Shown: positions 43,697 to 51,973 of the stretch, piece by piece
Numbering within the stretch: position 1 is the first letter of the stretch
How the letters are laid out: each line of letters starts with the position of its first letter
DNA from: Planococcus maitriensis
Lineage (GTDB): Bacteria > Bacillota > Bacilli > Bacillales_A > Planococcaceae
Direction of reading: 5' to 3'
DNA: 64,000 nt
Assembly: GCF_003289925.1 (NCBI RefSeq)
Contig: NZ_QLZQ01000001.1
Span: 310,001 to 374,000 of the forward strand
Notes under the pieces: model-generated
Told to the model about the DNA's origin: nothing
What the model saw: the letters and a program-made list of their open reading frames with translations, nothing else
Databases searched by the model: none
Position numbers and translations under genes: made by a program

Positions 43697-45268
43697 ATGA
43701 ATGTCGAACAATTGATAGCACCCGAACAATACAACATCACTTCTGAATTGGAAACATACAAGAACGATGCCGAGCGGATTGCGGTGCGCTGGTTCGATGC
43801 GGAAAACAACCGCATCGAACTGTCCTACCAAAAGCTTTTTTCCGAAATGAACCAGTATGCACAGGCGTTAATGAAGCTCGGCCTGGAAAAAGGCGACCGT
43901 GTCTTGATCATCTTGCCGCGTATTCCGGAAGCGTATATTACGTATCTGGCTTGCTTGCGTGCAGGGCTTGTCGCGATTCCATGTTCTGAAATGCTGCGCA
44001 AAAAAGATTTGAGCTACCGCATGGAGCATTCCGGTGCGAAAGCGATTATCGCGCATTATAAAACAACGGCTGAAACAAATTCCATTGAAGAGAAATATGC
44101 CGCGCTGGACAATAAATTGATTGTTGGCGGCAAAGAAGAAGGGTGGCAGTCGCTGGAAGAACTGGCTTCTGTGGAATCGGAAGACTTCGAAGCGGTCGAC
44201 ACGAACCGGGAAGACATGGCATTTTTATCGTATACATCCGGAACGACCGGCAATCCGAAGGGCGTGGTCCATGTCCATGGCTGGGGATATGCGCACGTCC
44301 GGACGGCTGCAACCGAGTGGCTTGGGGTGCAAAGCGGCGACATCGTTTGGGCAACTGCAGCTCCGGGTTGGCAGAAGTGGATTTGGAGCCCATTCCTTTC
44401 TACGATTACGCTTGGGGCGACGGCACTCGTCTATAACGGCGGGTTCGATGCACTGAAATATTTGGATATCCTGAAAGAAGAAAAAGTCAATGTGCTGTGC
44501 TGCACGCCGACTGAATACCGTATCATGGCGAAGGTCGAAAACTTGAACGATTATAAATTGCCTCATTTGCGCAGTGCAGTTTCTGCCGGCGAGCCGCTAA
44601 ACCGTCAAGTGATTGATGCTTTCCAGGAAGCATTCCAATTGAATGTGCGTGATGGCTATGGACAGACGGAAAATACTTTGCTCGTGTGCATCCTGCAGGA
44701 TATGGACATGAAGCCCGGGTCGATGGGCAAACCGACGCCAGGAAATCCGGTGGAAATCATCAACGAAGACGGGCAGCCCGCTGCATCGGGAGAAGTCGGC
44801 GATATTGCCGTACACAAAAGCTGTCCTGCGCTCTTCCGTGAATATTACCGGGATCCGGAACGGACGCAAGCGTCTTTCCGCGGCGATTGGTATTTGACAG
44901 GCGACCAAGCTTCACGTGATGAAGATGGCTATTTCTGGTTTGAAGGCCGCAGCGACGATATCATCATTTCTTCCGGCTATACAATCGGGCCGTTCGAAGT
45001 GGAAGACGCGCTGATGAAGCATCCTTCCGTACAGGAATGTGCAGTCGTGGCAGCCCCGGATGAAATCCGGGGCAATATTGTCAAAGCGTTTGTCGTGTTG
45101 AGAGAAGGGGGCAAACAGGACGAGGCGATGGTCAAGGAATTGCAGGATCATGTCAAAGGAATTACTGCCCCTTACAAATACCCGCGTGTCATCGAATTTT
45201 TGACGGAACTTCCGAAGACGACTTCCGGAAAGATCCGCCGCGTGGAACTAAGGAAGATGAACGCATAG
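43697..45268 (+). CDS. Acyl-CoA synthetase (AMP-forming, medium-chain/acetate type)
   Basis: A 523-residue member of the ANL superfamily that activates a carboxylic acid with ATP and CoA. P-loop SYTSGTTGNPKGVVHVHG (about 175), DGYGQTENTLL (A5), GDWYLTGDQASRDEDGYFWFEGRSDD (A7/A8 hinge) and the C-terminal TTSGKIRR lysine are all present. It resembles B. subtilis YtcI and medium-chain acyl-CoA synthetases more than classical AcsA, which is longer. AAAGGAGG precedes the ATG. The acid taken up by the symporter is the likely substrate. Confidence 0.88.
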   Translation: MNVEQLIAPEQYNITSELETYKNDAERIAVRWFDAENNRIELSYQKLFSEMNQYAQALMKLGLEKGDRVLIILPRIPEAYITYLACLRAGLVAIPCSEMLRKKDLSYRMEHSGAKAIIAHYKTTAETNSIEEKYAALDNKLIVGGKEEGWQSLEELASVESEDFEAVDTNREDMAFLSYTSGTTGNPKGVVHVHGWGYAHVRTAATEWLGVQSGDIVWATAAPGWQKWIWSPFLSTITLGATALVYNGGFDALKYLDILKEEKVNVLCCTPTEYRIMAKVENLNDYKLPHLRSAVSAGEPLNRQVIDAFQEAFQLNVRDGYGQTENTLLVCILQDMDMKPGSMGKPTPGNPVEIINEDGQPAASGEVGDIAVHKSCPALFREYYRDPERTQASFRGDWYLTGDQASRDEDGYFWFEGRSDDIIISSGYTIGPFEVEDALMKHPSVQECAVVAAPDEIRGNIVKAFVVLREGGKQDEAMVKELQDHVKGITAPYKYPRVIEFLTELPKTTSGKIRRVELRKMNA

Positions 45269-45275
45269 GGAAAGC

Positions 45276-45306
45276 AAGCCGCGCCGATATAAGCGCGGCT
45301 TTTTTA
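45276..45306 (+). terminator. Terminator of the carboxylate operon
   Basis: AAGCCGCGC pairs with GCGCGGCTT, followed by T-run. Confidence 0.88.
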
Positions 45307-45396
45307 TGCTGTTTAAGATGGATGGTTTACGTCAATATATATAGGTAGACGGACATGAAAGAAAATTGGGGTTCGTGGCGTTTAAAGGGGGTACCT

Positions 45397-46008
45397 ATGG
45401 AGCAGTGGATTACATCGGTAATGGAGAATTACGGCTATTTCGGGATTTTCCTGCTTATTTTGCTGGAAAATATATTTCCGCCAGTGCCTTCTGAAGTGGT
45501 TTTGACGGCAGGGGGATTTATGACATCGACGACCAGCCTCACTGTGTGGGGAGTCATCCTGTCGGCTACGGCAGGATCGGTTGCCGGTGCTGTCATGCTC
45601 TATGGGCTCGGGCTTTTACTGGATGTTGAGCGGTTGGAACAAATTATCGAAAAACACGGCACTTGGCTGCGCCTTAAAAAAGCGGATCTCTACAAGGCGG
45701 ATCGCTGGTTTGACCGCTTCGGCGGTTTTGCCGTGTTCATCGGGCGCCTGATTCCGCTGGTCCGCAGCCTCATATCGATTCCCGCAGGCATGTCCAATAT
45801 GAAATTCATTTTATTTCTGGCTTTCACGACAGCCGGTACCTTGATCTGGAACACGGTGCTCGTCTACGTAGGACGCGCTGTCGGTGAAAACCGGGAAGAA
45901 ATTCTGCAGCAATTGGGCGTTTATTCGAATATTGTCTATGCCTTGCTCATTGCCGGTGCCATAGTGGGATTGTGGATGTTTAAAAAAAGGCGCAGTGCCG
46001 GGCAGTGA
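45397..46008 (+). CDS. DedA-family membrane protein
   Basis: A 203-residue DedA (SNARE-associated/VTT) protein; some members recycle undecaprenyl phosphate across the membrane. LLENIFPPVPSEVVLTAGG and FDRFGGFAVFIGRLIPLVRSLISIPAGMSNM are the two family motifs, with re-entrant loops. AAAGGGGG precedes ATG 45397; a frame from 45355 carries 14 extra residues and hides that site. It resembles B. subtilis YngC. Confidence 0.9.
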   Translation: MEQWITSVMENYGYFGIFLLILLENIFPPVPSEVVLTAGGFMTSTTSLTVWGVILSATAGSVAGAVMLYGLGLLLDVERLEQIIEKHGTWLRLKKADLYKADRWFDRFGGFAVFIGRLIPLVRSLISIPAGMSNMKFILFLAFTTAGTLIWNTVLVYVGRAVGENREEILQQLGVYSNIVYALLIAGAIVGLWMFKKRRSAGQ

Positions 46009-46055
46009 ACCTTTTGCGATAGGCAAGCTAATCAGGAGAAGGGTGGAGGAGTTTC

Positions 46056-47006
46056 ATGAAACCGATTTTATTCATTACACAGAAATTGCCTGAACAGGCA
46101 GTGGCAGAACTGCACGAAGTCTACGAAGTGCGCATGTGGCCGGAAGAGGAACGCAATGCGCCGCGTGAAAAATTGCTTGAAGAAGCGAAAGAAGCACATG
46201 CGCTATGGACGATGCTGGGTGATCGAATTGACCGTGAGCTGATTGAATCTGCACCGAACTTGAAAATCGTCGCAAATCTGGCGGTCGGCTATAATAATAT
46301 CGACCTTGATGCAGCCAGGGAACATAAAGTGATCGTCACCAATACGCCGGATGTCTTGACCGAAACGACGGCTGATTTAACATTCGCGCTGATGCTGGCA
46401 ACGGCCCGCCGTTTGGTAGAAGCGGAAAAAACAGTCAGAAACGGTGAATGGAAAGCTTGGACGCCGATGGGATTGACCGGACAGAATGTGCACGGCACCA
46501 CCGTCGGAATCGTCGGCATGGGGCGCATCGGGGAAGCGGTATGCATGCGGGCGCAAGGTTTCAATATGGAAGTCATCTACCATAACCGGACGCGCAAAAG
46601 CCTGGAAGAGGCGCAATACGCGGAACTTGATGACCTGCTGAAACGCTCGGATTTCGTGGTGATCCTGGCGCCGCTGACCGAACAGACGAAAGGCATGATC
46701 GGTGAACGCGAGCTATCCTTGATGAAGGACACCGCCATTCTCATCAATTGCGGCAGAGGCGGAATTGTCGATGAACAAGCTTTATACGAGGCGTTGAAGA
46801 ATAAATCCATTTGGGGAGCAGGGCTAGATGTGTTCGAACAAGAGCCGCTGCCGCTGGACCATCCGCTTCAAACGCTGGACAACCTGACTGTCACGCCGCA
46901 TATTGGAAGCGCGACGGTACAGACACGCTATGCGATGATGGAACTGAACAAAGAAGCGCTGCAAGCTTGCGCAAACAGCAAACCCGTCAAGAACCGGGTG
47001 TGTTAA
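46056..47006 (+). CDS. D-2-hydroxyacid dehydrogenase (glyoxylate/hydroxypyruvate reductase type)
   Basis: A 316-residue NAD(P)-dependent dehydrogenase. NAD-binding GTTVGIVGMGRIGEAVCMRAQGF (about 150), substrate loop NLAVGYNNID, catalytic Arg in INCGRGGIVDE, Glu in VFEQEPLPLDHPL and His in TPHIGSATVQTR. The VTNTPDVLTETTADL stretch is typical of glyoxylate reductases (GyaR-like). GGAGGAG precedes the ATG. Physiological substrate is not fixed by sequence. Confidence 0.9.
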   Translation: MKPILFITQKLPEQAVAELHEVYEVRMWPEEERNAPREKLLEEAKEAHALWTMLGDRIDRELIESAPNLKIVANLAVGYNNIDLDAAREHKVIVTNTPDVLTETTADLTFALMLATARRLVEAEKTVRNGEWKAWTPMGLTGQNVHGTTVGIVGMGRIGEAVCMRAQGFNMEVIYHNRTRKSLEEAQYAELDDLLKRSDFVVILAPLTEQTKGMIGERELSLMKDTAILINCGRGGIVDEQALYEALKNKSIWGAGLDVFEQEPLPLDHPLQTLDNLTVTPHIGSATVQTRYAMMELNKEALQACANSKPVKNRVC

Positions 47007-47011
47007 GGCCG

Positions 47012-47039
47012 ACAGTCCCGGAAACCGGGGCTGTTTTTA
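47012..47039 (+). terminator. Terminator of the hydroxyacid dehydrogenase gene
   Basis: ACAGTCCCGG pairs with CCGGGGCTGT around AAA, then five T. Confidence 0.88.
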
Positions 47040-47158
47040 TATGCCTTTGGAGGAGAACTTCAAGGGAAGTTGAATTTTTTCGCATGGTGGGGTAAAATAG
47101 GCTAGGTTTTTCCTGTGTCAAAGGGATGGGCCAAATCGAAAATCAGGAGGTATGATTC

Positions 47159-48121
47159 ATGCAAAATCATACACATAATGTCTTATTGTACTATCTATAC
47201 ACCCCAATCGAAAATCCGGAAGAGTTTGCAGCCGAGCATTTGGCAGCCTGCAAGGAAATCGGATTGAAAGGCCGCATCCTCGTATCCCACGAAGGAATCA
47301 ACGGCACATGCTCCGGCACGATCGAGCAAACTGAACAATACATGGATATGGTGAAGAGCGATCCGCGCTTTGCTGACATCGTCTTTAAAATCGACGAAGC
47401 GGATGGCCATGCTTTCAAAAAAATGCACGTCCGTGCGAAAAAAGAAATCGTCCACCTCGGACTTGAAGAAGATATCAACCCGAACGAATTGACCGGTAAT
47501 TATTTGGAGCCGGAAGAATTTTATAAATTGATGCAAGATCAGGATACAGTGGTTATCGATGCACGCAATGACTATGAGTACGACTTGGGCCATTTCCGCG
47601 GTGCGGTGCGTCCCGACGTGGAAACTTTCCGTGATTTGCCGGAATGGATCCGCGACAACAAAGAGCAGTTCGAAGGCAAGAAAATCCTGACGTATTGCAC
47701 AGGCGGCATCCGCTGTGAAAAATTCTCGGGCTGGCTGAAACGCGAAGGCTTCGAGGACGTCAACCAACTTCACGGTGGGATCGTCATGTACGGCAAGGAC
47801 CCGGAAGTGCAAGGGAAGCTTTGGGACGGGCAATTATACGTCTTTGATGAGCGCATCGCTGTGCCGGTCAACCGCGTCGAGCATACGATTGTCGGGAAAG
47901 ACCATTTCACGGGCGAGCCTTGCGAACGCTATGTCAACTGCGCAAACCCGGAATGCAACGCGAAAATTTTGTGCTCTGAAGAAAATGAGCATAAATACAT
48001 GCGTTCATGTTCAGATGACTGCCGCGAGCATCCGCGCAACCGCTATGCTTTTGAGCATGGCTTGACAGGGGAGCAAGTGCAACAGCGCCTCGACGCATTG
48101 AAAGAAACAGCACAATCATAA
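47159..48121 (+). CDS. trhO: tRNA uridine-34 hydroxylase TrhO
   Basis: Rhodanese-domain enzyme that adds oxygen to uridine 34 of tRNA, leading to mo5U/cmo5U-type wobble modification. The 320-residue protein has the N-terminal acylphosphatase-like domain ([16 protein letters not shown]), the rhodanese loop [17 protein letters not shown] with the active cysteine (about 180), and a C-terminal zinc-type cluster ([30 protein letters not shown]). AGGAGG precedes the ATG. Earlier name of the family is YbfQ/YceA. Confidence 0.93.
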   Translation: MQNHTHNVLLYYLYTPIENPEEFAAEHLAACKEIGLKGRILVSHEGINGTCSGTIEQTEQYMDMVKSDPRFADIVFKIDEADGHAFKKMHVRAKKEIVHLGLEEDINPNELTGNYLEPEEFYKLMQDQDTVVIDARNDYEYDLGHFRGAVRPDVETFRDLPEWIRDNKEQFEGKKILTYCTGGIRCEKFSGWLKREGFEDVNQLHGGIVMYGKDPEVQGKLWDGQLYVFDERIAVPVNRVEHTIVGKDHFTGEPCERYVNCANPECNAKILCSEENEHKYMRSCSDDCREHPRNRYAFEHGLTGEQVQQRLDALKETAQS

Positions 48122-48128
48122 GCAACCC

Positions 48129-48166
48129 AAAAAGCCTGAACGGAAATTTCCGTTCAGGCTTTTTTT
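48129..48166. terminator. Bidirectional terminator
   Basis: A perfect 34-base palindromic hairpin (AAAAAGCCTGAACGG arm) with T-runs on both strands. Confidence 0.93.
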
Positions 48167-48171
48167 ATGGA

Positions 48172-48300
48172 TTAATTTTCGAGTTCTTCTGCACACTCGT
48201 GGCAAATCAATTCGCCGTCGATATAGACGCCGTCCAAAAATCCGTCACGGCAATAGACATCTTTTCCGCAATTGCTGCAAGGGCCGATAAGTTCACGCAT
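48172..48300 (-). CDS. 42-residue zinc-ribbon protein
   Basis: A very small protein with two CxxC knuckles: Cys8-x2-Cys11 and Cys33-x2-Cys36, with another cysteine at 17. That is a minimal zinc ribbon, and the centre (FLDGVYIDGELICHEC) has the beta-hairpin look of such modules. ATG 48300 overlaps the last eight bases of the merR-type regulator gene, so it is probably made by translational coupling. The terminator follows eight bases after the stop. Function unknown; it could bind nucleic acid or a protein partner. Confidence 0.65.
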   Translation of the reverse strand: MRELIGPCSNCGKDVYCRDGFLDGVYIDGELICHECAEELEN

Positions 48301-49087
48301 GCTGCAAAGCATTCGCGTGCACATGCATCGCGTCCTTCAGGTAATCGGACAAACCTACGCCATGCTGGTCGATGGTCCGGGAGAAGCGGCTGTTGTTCGC
48401 ATAAAGATTAGCCAAGTTGCGGAACATATTCGGCGTGCATTCATAGAAGCGGTCAAGCAAATGGTAATAGGCGGCCATTTCCTTTTGGACTTCCTGTGCG
48501 TCGGCCGGCAAATGCATGAGGCCGGCCACGGCGCTGTATATGCGGTTCGCTTCGCGGTCGATTTCTTCCAGGTTTTCCGCTTCTTTTTCGGGTTTAGCCG
48601 TTTGGGGAGCTGAAGCTTCAAGAACGGAAGTTTCATCCTTGATGTTTTCAAGGTCTTCCTTGACGGATACTTCAATTTCCGGTTTCTGGTACAGGTCGAT
48701 GCGGTCTGGCGTATGGCGGATGGAAAATGCGGAAAAGCGCTGTTCATTGCTGAGGGCTTCCCCTGATGAAAACTCGTTTTGTGTCATGCGTGCATTGTCG
48801 ATCAATTGCTCGATGCGGAACTTTTTCTGTTCGAGCAACTCGATGTGGCGCGCCATGGCATATTCTGCATCATAGCCATTCTTTATGATTTCCTGGATCT
48901 TCTTCAATGAAAACCCGAGTTCTTTGAGGAACAGGATTTGCTGAAGCAATTTCAAGTCTTCGTCGCTGTAATAGCGGTATCGGTTCGATCCTTTATTGCT
49001 CGGTTTCATTAAATCGATGCTGTCGTAATGATGCAGCGTCCGTACGCTGACGCCTGCGATTTTTGCCACTTCTTGTACTTTGTACAT
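48293..49087 (-). CDS. MerR-family regulator with TipAS-like effector domain
   Basis: A 264-residue regulator: MerR DNA-binding domain (1-75: VQEVAKIAGVSVRTLHHYDSIDLMKPS, RYYSDEDLKLLQQILFLKELGFSL), dimer helix (80-115), a variable linker, and a C-terminal TipAS-like domain (about 175-260: YYHLLDRFYECTPNMFRNLANLYANN). TipAS domains bind thiopeptides in Streptomyces, but here the ligand is unknown. It diverges from the aldehyde dehydrogenase gene, whose promoter has the 19-base spacer typical of MerR control. It overlaps the zinc-ribbon gene. Confidence 0.88.
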   Translation of the reverse strand: MYKVQEVAKIAGVSVRTLHHYDSIDLMKPSNKGSNRYRYYSDEDLKLLQQILFLKELGFSLKKIQEIIKNGYDAEYAMARHIELLEQKKFRIEQLIDNARMTQNEFSSGEALSNEQRFSAFSIRHTPDRIDLYQKPEIEVSVKEDLENIKDETSVLEASAPQTAKPEKEAENLEEIDREANRIYSAVAGLMHLPADAQEVQKEMAAYYHLLDRFYECTPNMFRNLANLYANNSRFSRTIDQHGVGLSDYLKDAMHVHANALQHA

Positions 49088-49106
49088 TTCAATTCACCTC
49101 TACTCT

Positions 49107-49137
49107 TGATTAGACTATGACGAATGGTAAGTGTCAA
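49107..49137 (-). promoter_or_regulatory. Promoter of the MerR-type regulator
   Basis: Minus strand TTGACA (49137-49132), 19 bases, TAATCA (49112-49107). A 19-base spacer is the mark of MerR-regulated promoters. Confidence 0.6.
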
Positions 49138-49165
49138 CCGTTTCCGGGCAATTTTCTTGCAAAGC

Positions 49166-49196
49166 TTGACGGATGTGCAAAACTTTACAAAGTTAT
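49166..49196 (+). promoter_or_regulatory. Candidate MerR-activated promoter of the lysine-degradation genes
   Basis: TTGACG (49166-49171), 19 bases, AGTTAT (49191-49196), with the perfect dyad AACTTTACAAAGTT (49181-49194) in the spacer. Confidence 0.5.
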
Positions 49197-49255
49197 GGAA
49201 GGAACTTGTGAAAGCACGTAGGAGTTTTTTGTTTTGTAGGGAATACAGTTAATAG

Positions 49256-49269
49256 TGAAAGCGTTTACA
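49256..49269 (+). promoter_or_regulatory. CcpA cre site
   Basis: TGAAAGCGTTTACA matches the core TGNAANCGNWNNCA exactly (flanking W positions differ). It lies between the promoter and the aldehyde dehydrogenase start, where CcpA would act as a roadblock. Confidence 0.75.
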
Positions 49270-49293
49270 CTTATCACGGAAAGGGGTAATTCG

Positions 49294-50775
49294 ATGAAAC
49301 TGAAGAATTTTGTGAATGGGGAATTCCAGCAGGAGGCAGGCGCCGAGTTTGTGCCGGTCACCAATCCGGCAACAGGTGAAGAGTTGGCCAGCGTGCAGCG
49401 TTCAACTGCCGCGGACGTGGGGGAAGCAGTAAAGGCGGCCAAGAAAGCACAAAAAAAATGGGCGCTTGTCCCCGCACCGAAACGCGCGGATTATCTTTAT
49501 GAAATCGGGCGCTTGATGAAAGAGCGGAAAGAGCATCTCGCGTCGGTGCTGACAAGGGAAATGGGAAAAGTGATCGAAGAAGGGCGCGGCGAAGTTCAGG
49601 AAGGTATCGATATGGCGTTCTATATGGCGGGTGAAGGCAGAAGGCTATTCGGTGAGACGACGCCTTCGGAACTGGCGGATAAATTCGCGATGAGCGTCCG
49701 TGCGCCGATTGGTGTCGTCGGGCTTATCACCCCATGGAATTTTCCGGTGGCAATCGCCACGTGGAAATCGTTCCCGGCAATCGTAGCGGGCAATGCATTC
49801 ATTTGGAAGCCAGCGACGGAAACGCCGATGATGGCTTATGAAATGGCTAAGATTTTCAAGGAAGCCGGCTTGCCGGACGGCGTTGCGAATATCGTTTTCG
49901 GTTCCGGTTCGGAAGTCGGGACAGCGATGATCGAACACCGGGATATCCGGGTCATTTCATTTACAGGGTCGACCGATACGGGGCGCAAGGTGGCAGAACT
50001 CGGCGGGCGCCATTTGAAGAAAGTATCGCTCGAGATGGGCGGGAAAAACGCAGTCATCGTCATGGACGATGCCGATCTGGATCTAGCGGTGGACAGCATT
50101 CTTTGGAGCGCGTTCGGCACCGCCGGCCAGCGCTGCACGGCCTGCAGCCGCGTCATCGTACACAAGGATGCGAAAGAGCAGCTGCAGCAACGCCTGCTCG
50201 AAAAGATGGATAAGTTGACGATAGGCGACGGCATGGACGAATCCGTCAAAGTCGGCCCCGTCATCAATAAGAAAGCGTTGGAGAAAATCCATTCCTATAT
50301 TGAAGCCGGAAAAGAAGAAGGCGCGGAGCTCGTCAGGGGCGGCGAGATTTTAACGGGTGGCCATTACGACAGGGGCAACTATTACGCACCGACATTGTTT
50401 ACAGGCGTAAAGCCGGAGATGCGCATTGCACAGGAAGAGATTTTCGGGCCGGTCATTTCCTTGATCGAGGTCGCAAGTTTTGAAGAAGCGATCGAAGTGA
50501 ATAACGGCGTCATTTATGGCTTATCGAGCTCGATTTTTACAGCGGATGTCAACCGGGCATTCAAGGCGCAGCGCGATCTCGATACCGGAATCGTTTACAT
50601 CAATGCGGGAACGACGGGTGCTGAAATCCATTTGCCATTCGGCGGGACGAAAGGCACCGGCAATGGGCACCGCGATTCAGGCGTCGCCGCGCTCGACGTC
50701 TTTACCGAATGGAAGAGTGTCTATGTGGATTTCAGCGGCAAATTGCAGCGGGCACAGATTGACAACGAAGCATAA
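49294..50775 (+). CDS. Aldehyde dehydrogenase, probable 2-aminoadipate semialdehyde/P6C dehydrogenase
   Basis: A 493-residue NAD(P)-dependent ALDH: ITPWNFPVAIATWK, FTGSTDTGRKVAE, catalytic Glu in LEMGGKNAVIV and Cys in AGQRCTACSR, and C-terminal GTTGAEIHLPFGGTKGTGNGHR. The GAEIHLPFGG ending is typical of ALDHs acting on 2-aminoadipate semialdehyde, and the next gene makes that compound from lysine. AAAGGGG precedes ATG 49294; an in-frame GTG at 49255 lies within the cre. First gene of the lysine operon. Confidence 0.85.
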   Translation: MKLKNFVNGEFQQEAGAEFVPVTNPATGEELASVQRSTAADVGEAVKAAKKAQKKWALVPAPKRADYLYEIGRLMKERKEHLASVLTREMGKVIEEGRGEVQEGIDMAFYMAGEGRRLFGETTPSELADKFAMSVRAPIGVVGLITPWNFPVAIATWKSFPAIVAGNAFIWKPATETPMMAYEMAKIFKEAGLPDGVANIVFGSGSEVGTAMIEHRDIRVISFTGSTDTGRKVAELGGRHLKKVSLEMGGKNAVIVMDDADLDLAVDSILWSAFGTAGQRCTACSRVIVHKDAKEQLQQRLLEKMDKLTIGDGMDESVKVGPVINKKALEKIHSYIEAGKEEGAELVRGGEILTGGHYDRGNYYAPTLFTGVKPEMRIAQEEIFGPVISLIEVASFEEAIEVNNGVIYGLSSSIFTADVNRAFKAQRDLDTGIVYINAGTTGAEIHLPFGGTKGTGNGHRDSGVAALDVFTEWKSVYVDFSGKLQRAQIDNEA

Positions 50776-50790
50776 AAGGGGGCGGCGGAG

Positions 50791-51957
50791 ATGAAATTTG
50801 CGGTACTCGGGGCAGGATTGATGGGGAAACAAGCAGCGCGTGATTTGCTGGGCAACGAACAGGTGGAAAAAGTGATTCTGGCGGACCGGACAACAGATAA
50901 AGCGGAAGCATTCCGTCAGCAATTGAACGATCCGCGGCTAGAGATCGCCAAGATGGATGCAAGCCGTGACGGCGAACTGAAGCAAGTCATCGCGCAGGCA
51001 GATGTCGTGATCAATGCGCTGTTCTATACCTTCAATGAACAAGTAGCGAAAATCGCCATCGAATGCGGTGTTCATTCCGTCGATCTCGGCGGGCATATCG
51101 GCGGCGCTACGGATAAGGTACTCGCCATGCACGAGCAGGCGTCCCGCCAAGGCGTGACCGTCATTCCGGATCTTGGCGTTGCGCCGGGAATGATCAATAT
51201 TTTAACAGGCTACGGGGCAAGCCAATTGGACGAAGTCGAATCGATCCGTATCTATGTCGGCGGTATCCCGCTCCATCCGGAACCGCCGCTTGAATACAAA
51301 CACGTTTTCTCGCTCGAAGGCGTTTTCGATCATTATACCGACCCGTCGCACGTCATCCGCGATGGCGAATTGAAAGAAGTCGAATCCTTATCGGAAATCG
51401 AGCCGATTGCGTTCGAAGGATTCGATGCGTTGGAAGCGTTCCATACATCAGGAGGCACGTCGACCTTGACGAAGACGTTCGGGGATATCGATTCGTTGGA
51501 ATATAAAACGATCCGCTACCGGGGGCATGCCGATAAATTCCGTTTGCTCGTCGAACTGGGGTTGACCAGCCGTGAAGGGAAAGTGACAGCCGGCGGGCAT
51601 GAAGTGTCGCTGCGTGAAGTGTTGCTGAAAGTGCTTGAGCCGATAACGGAACTCGGGGACGAAAAAGATGCAGTACTTTTACGCGTTGCGGTTTCCGGGG
51701 TGAAAGAACAAGAGGAATGCACGTACCGATATGAAATGGTGACGGTCCGCGACGAGTCGACCGGTGTGACGGCCATGGCGCAGGCAACGGCATACAGTAT
51801 TTCCGTTGTGGCGCAGATGATCGCCGACGGGCGCATCCAAAAACGCGGCGTCTACCCGCCGGAGCAAATCGTGCCGGGGGCTGAATACATTGCGGAAATG
51901 AAAAAACGTGGGGTAACCATTAAAGAAACAGTGCAGCGGGCAGCGCATCACAACTAG
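50791..51957 (+). CDS. Lysine 6-dehydrogenase (saccharopine dehydrogenase family)
   Basis: A 388-residue NAD-dependent enzyme that oxidises the epsilon-amino group of lysine to 2-aminoadipate semialdehyde (cyclising to piperideine-6-carboxylate). The N-terminal Rossmann motif is [27 protein letters not shown], [56 protein letters not shown] and [10 protein letters not shown] closely resemble the characterised Geobacillus stearothermophilus enzyme as I recall it. GGCGGAG is seven bases before the ATG, 15 bases behind the ALDH gene. Confidence 0.9.
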   Translation: MKFAVLGAGLMGKQAARDLLGNEQVEKVILADRTTDKAEAFRQQLNDPRLEIAKMDASRDGELKQVIAQADVVINALFYTFNEQVAKIAIECGVHSVDLGGHIGGATDKVLAMHEQASRQGVTVIPDLGVAPGMINILTGYGASQLDEVESIRIYVGGIPLHPEPPLEYKHVFSLEGVFDHYTDPSHVIRDGELKEVESLSEIEPIAFEGFDALEAFHTSGGTSTLTKTFGDIDSLEYKTIRYRGHADKFRLLVELGLTSREGKVTAGGHEVSLREVLLKVLEPITELGDEKDAVLLRVAVSGVKEQEECTYRYEMVTVRDESTGVTAMAQATAYSISVVAQMIADGRIQKRGVYPPEQIVPGAEYIAEMKKRGVTIKETVQRAAHHN

Positions 51958-51973
51958 CAAGGAGGAAAACGGC

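Noticed and set aside
45355..45396. ECF-like TGAAAG/CGTTTA boxes before DedA, by analogy to sigma-W control of B. subtilis yngC
   Set aside because: The implied transcription start would fall on the ribosome binding site, leaving no leader.
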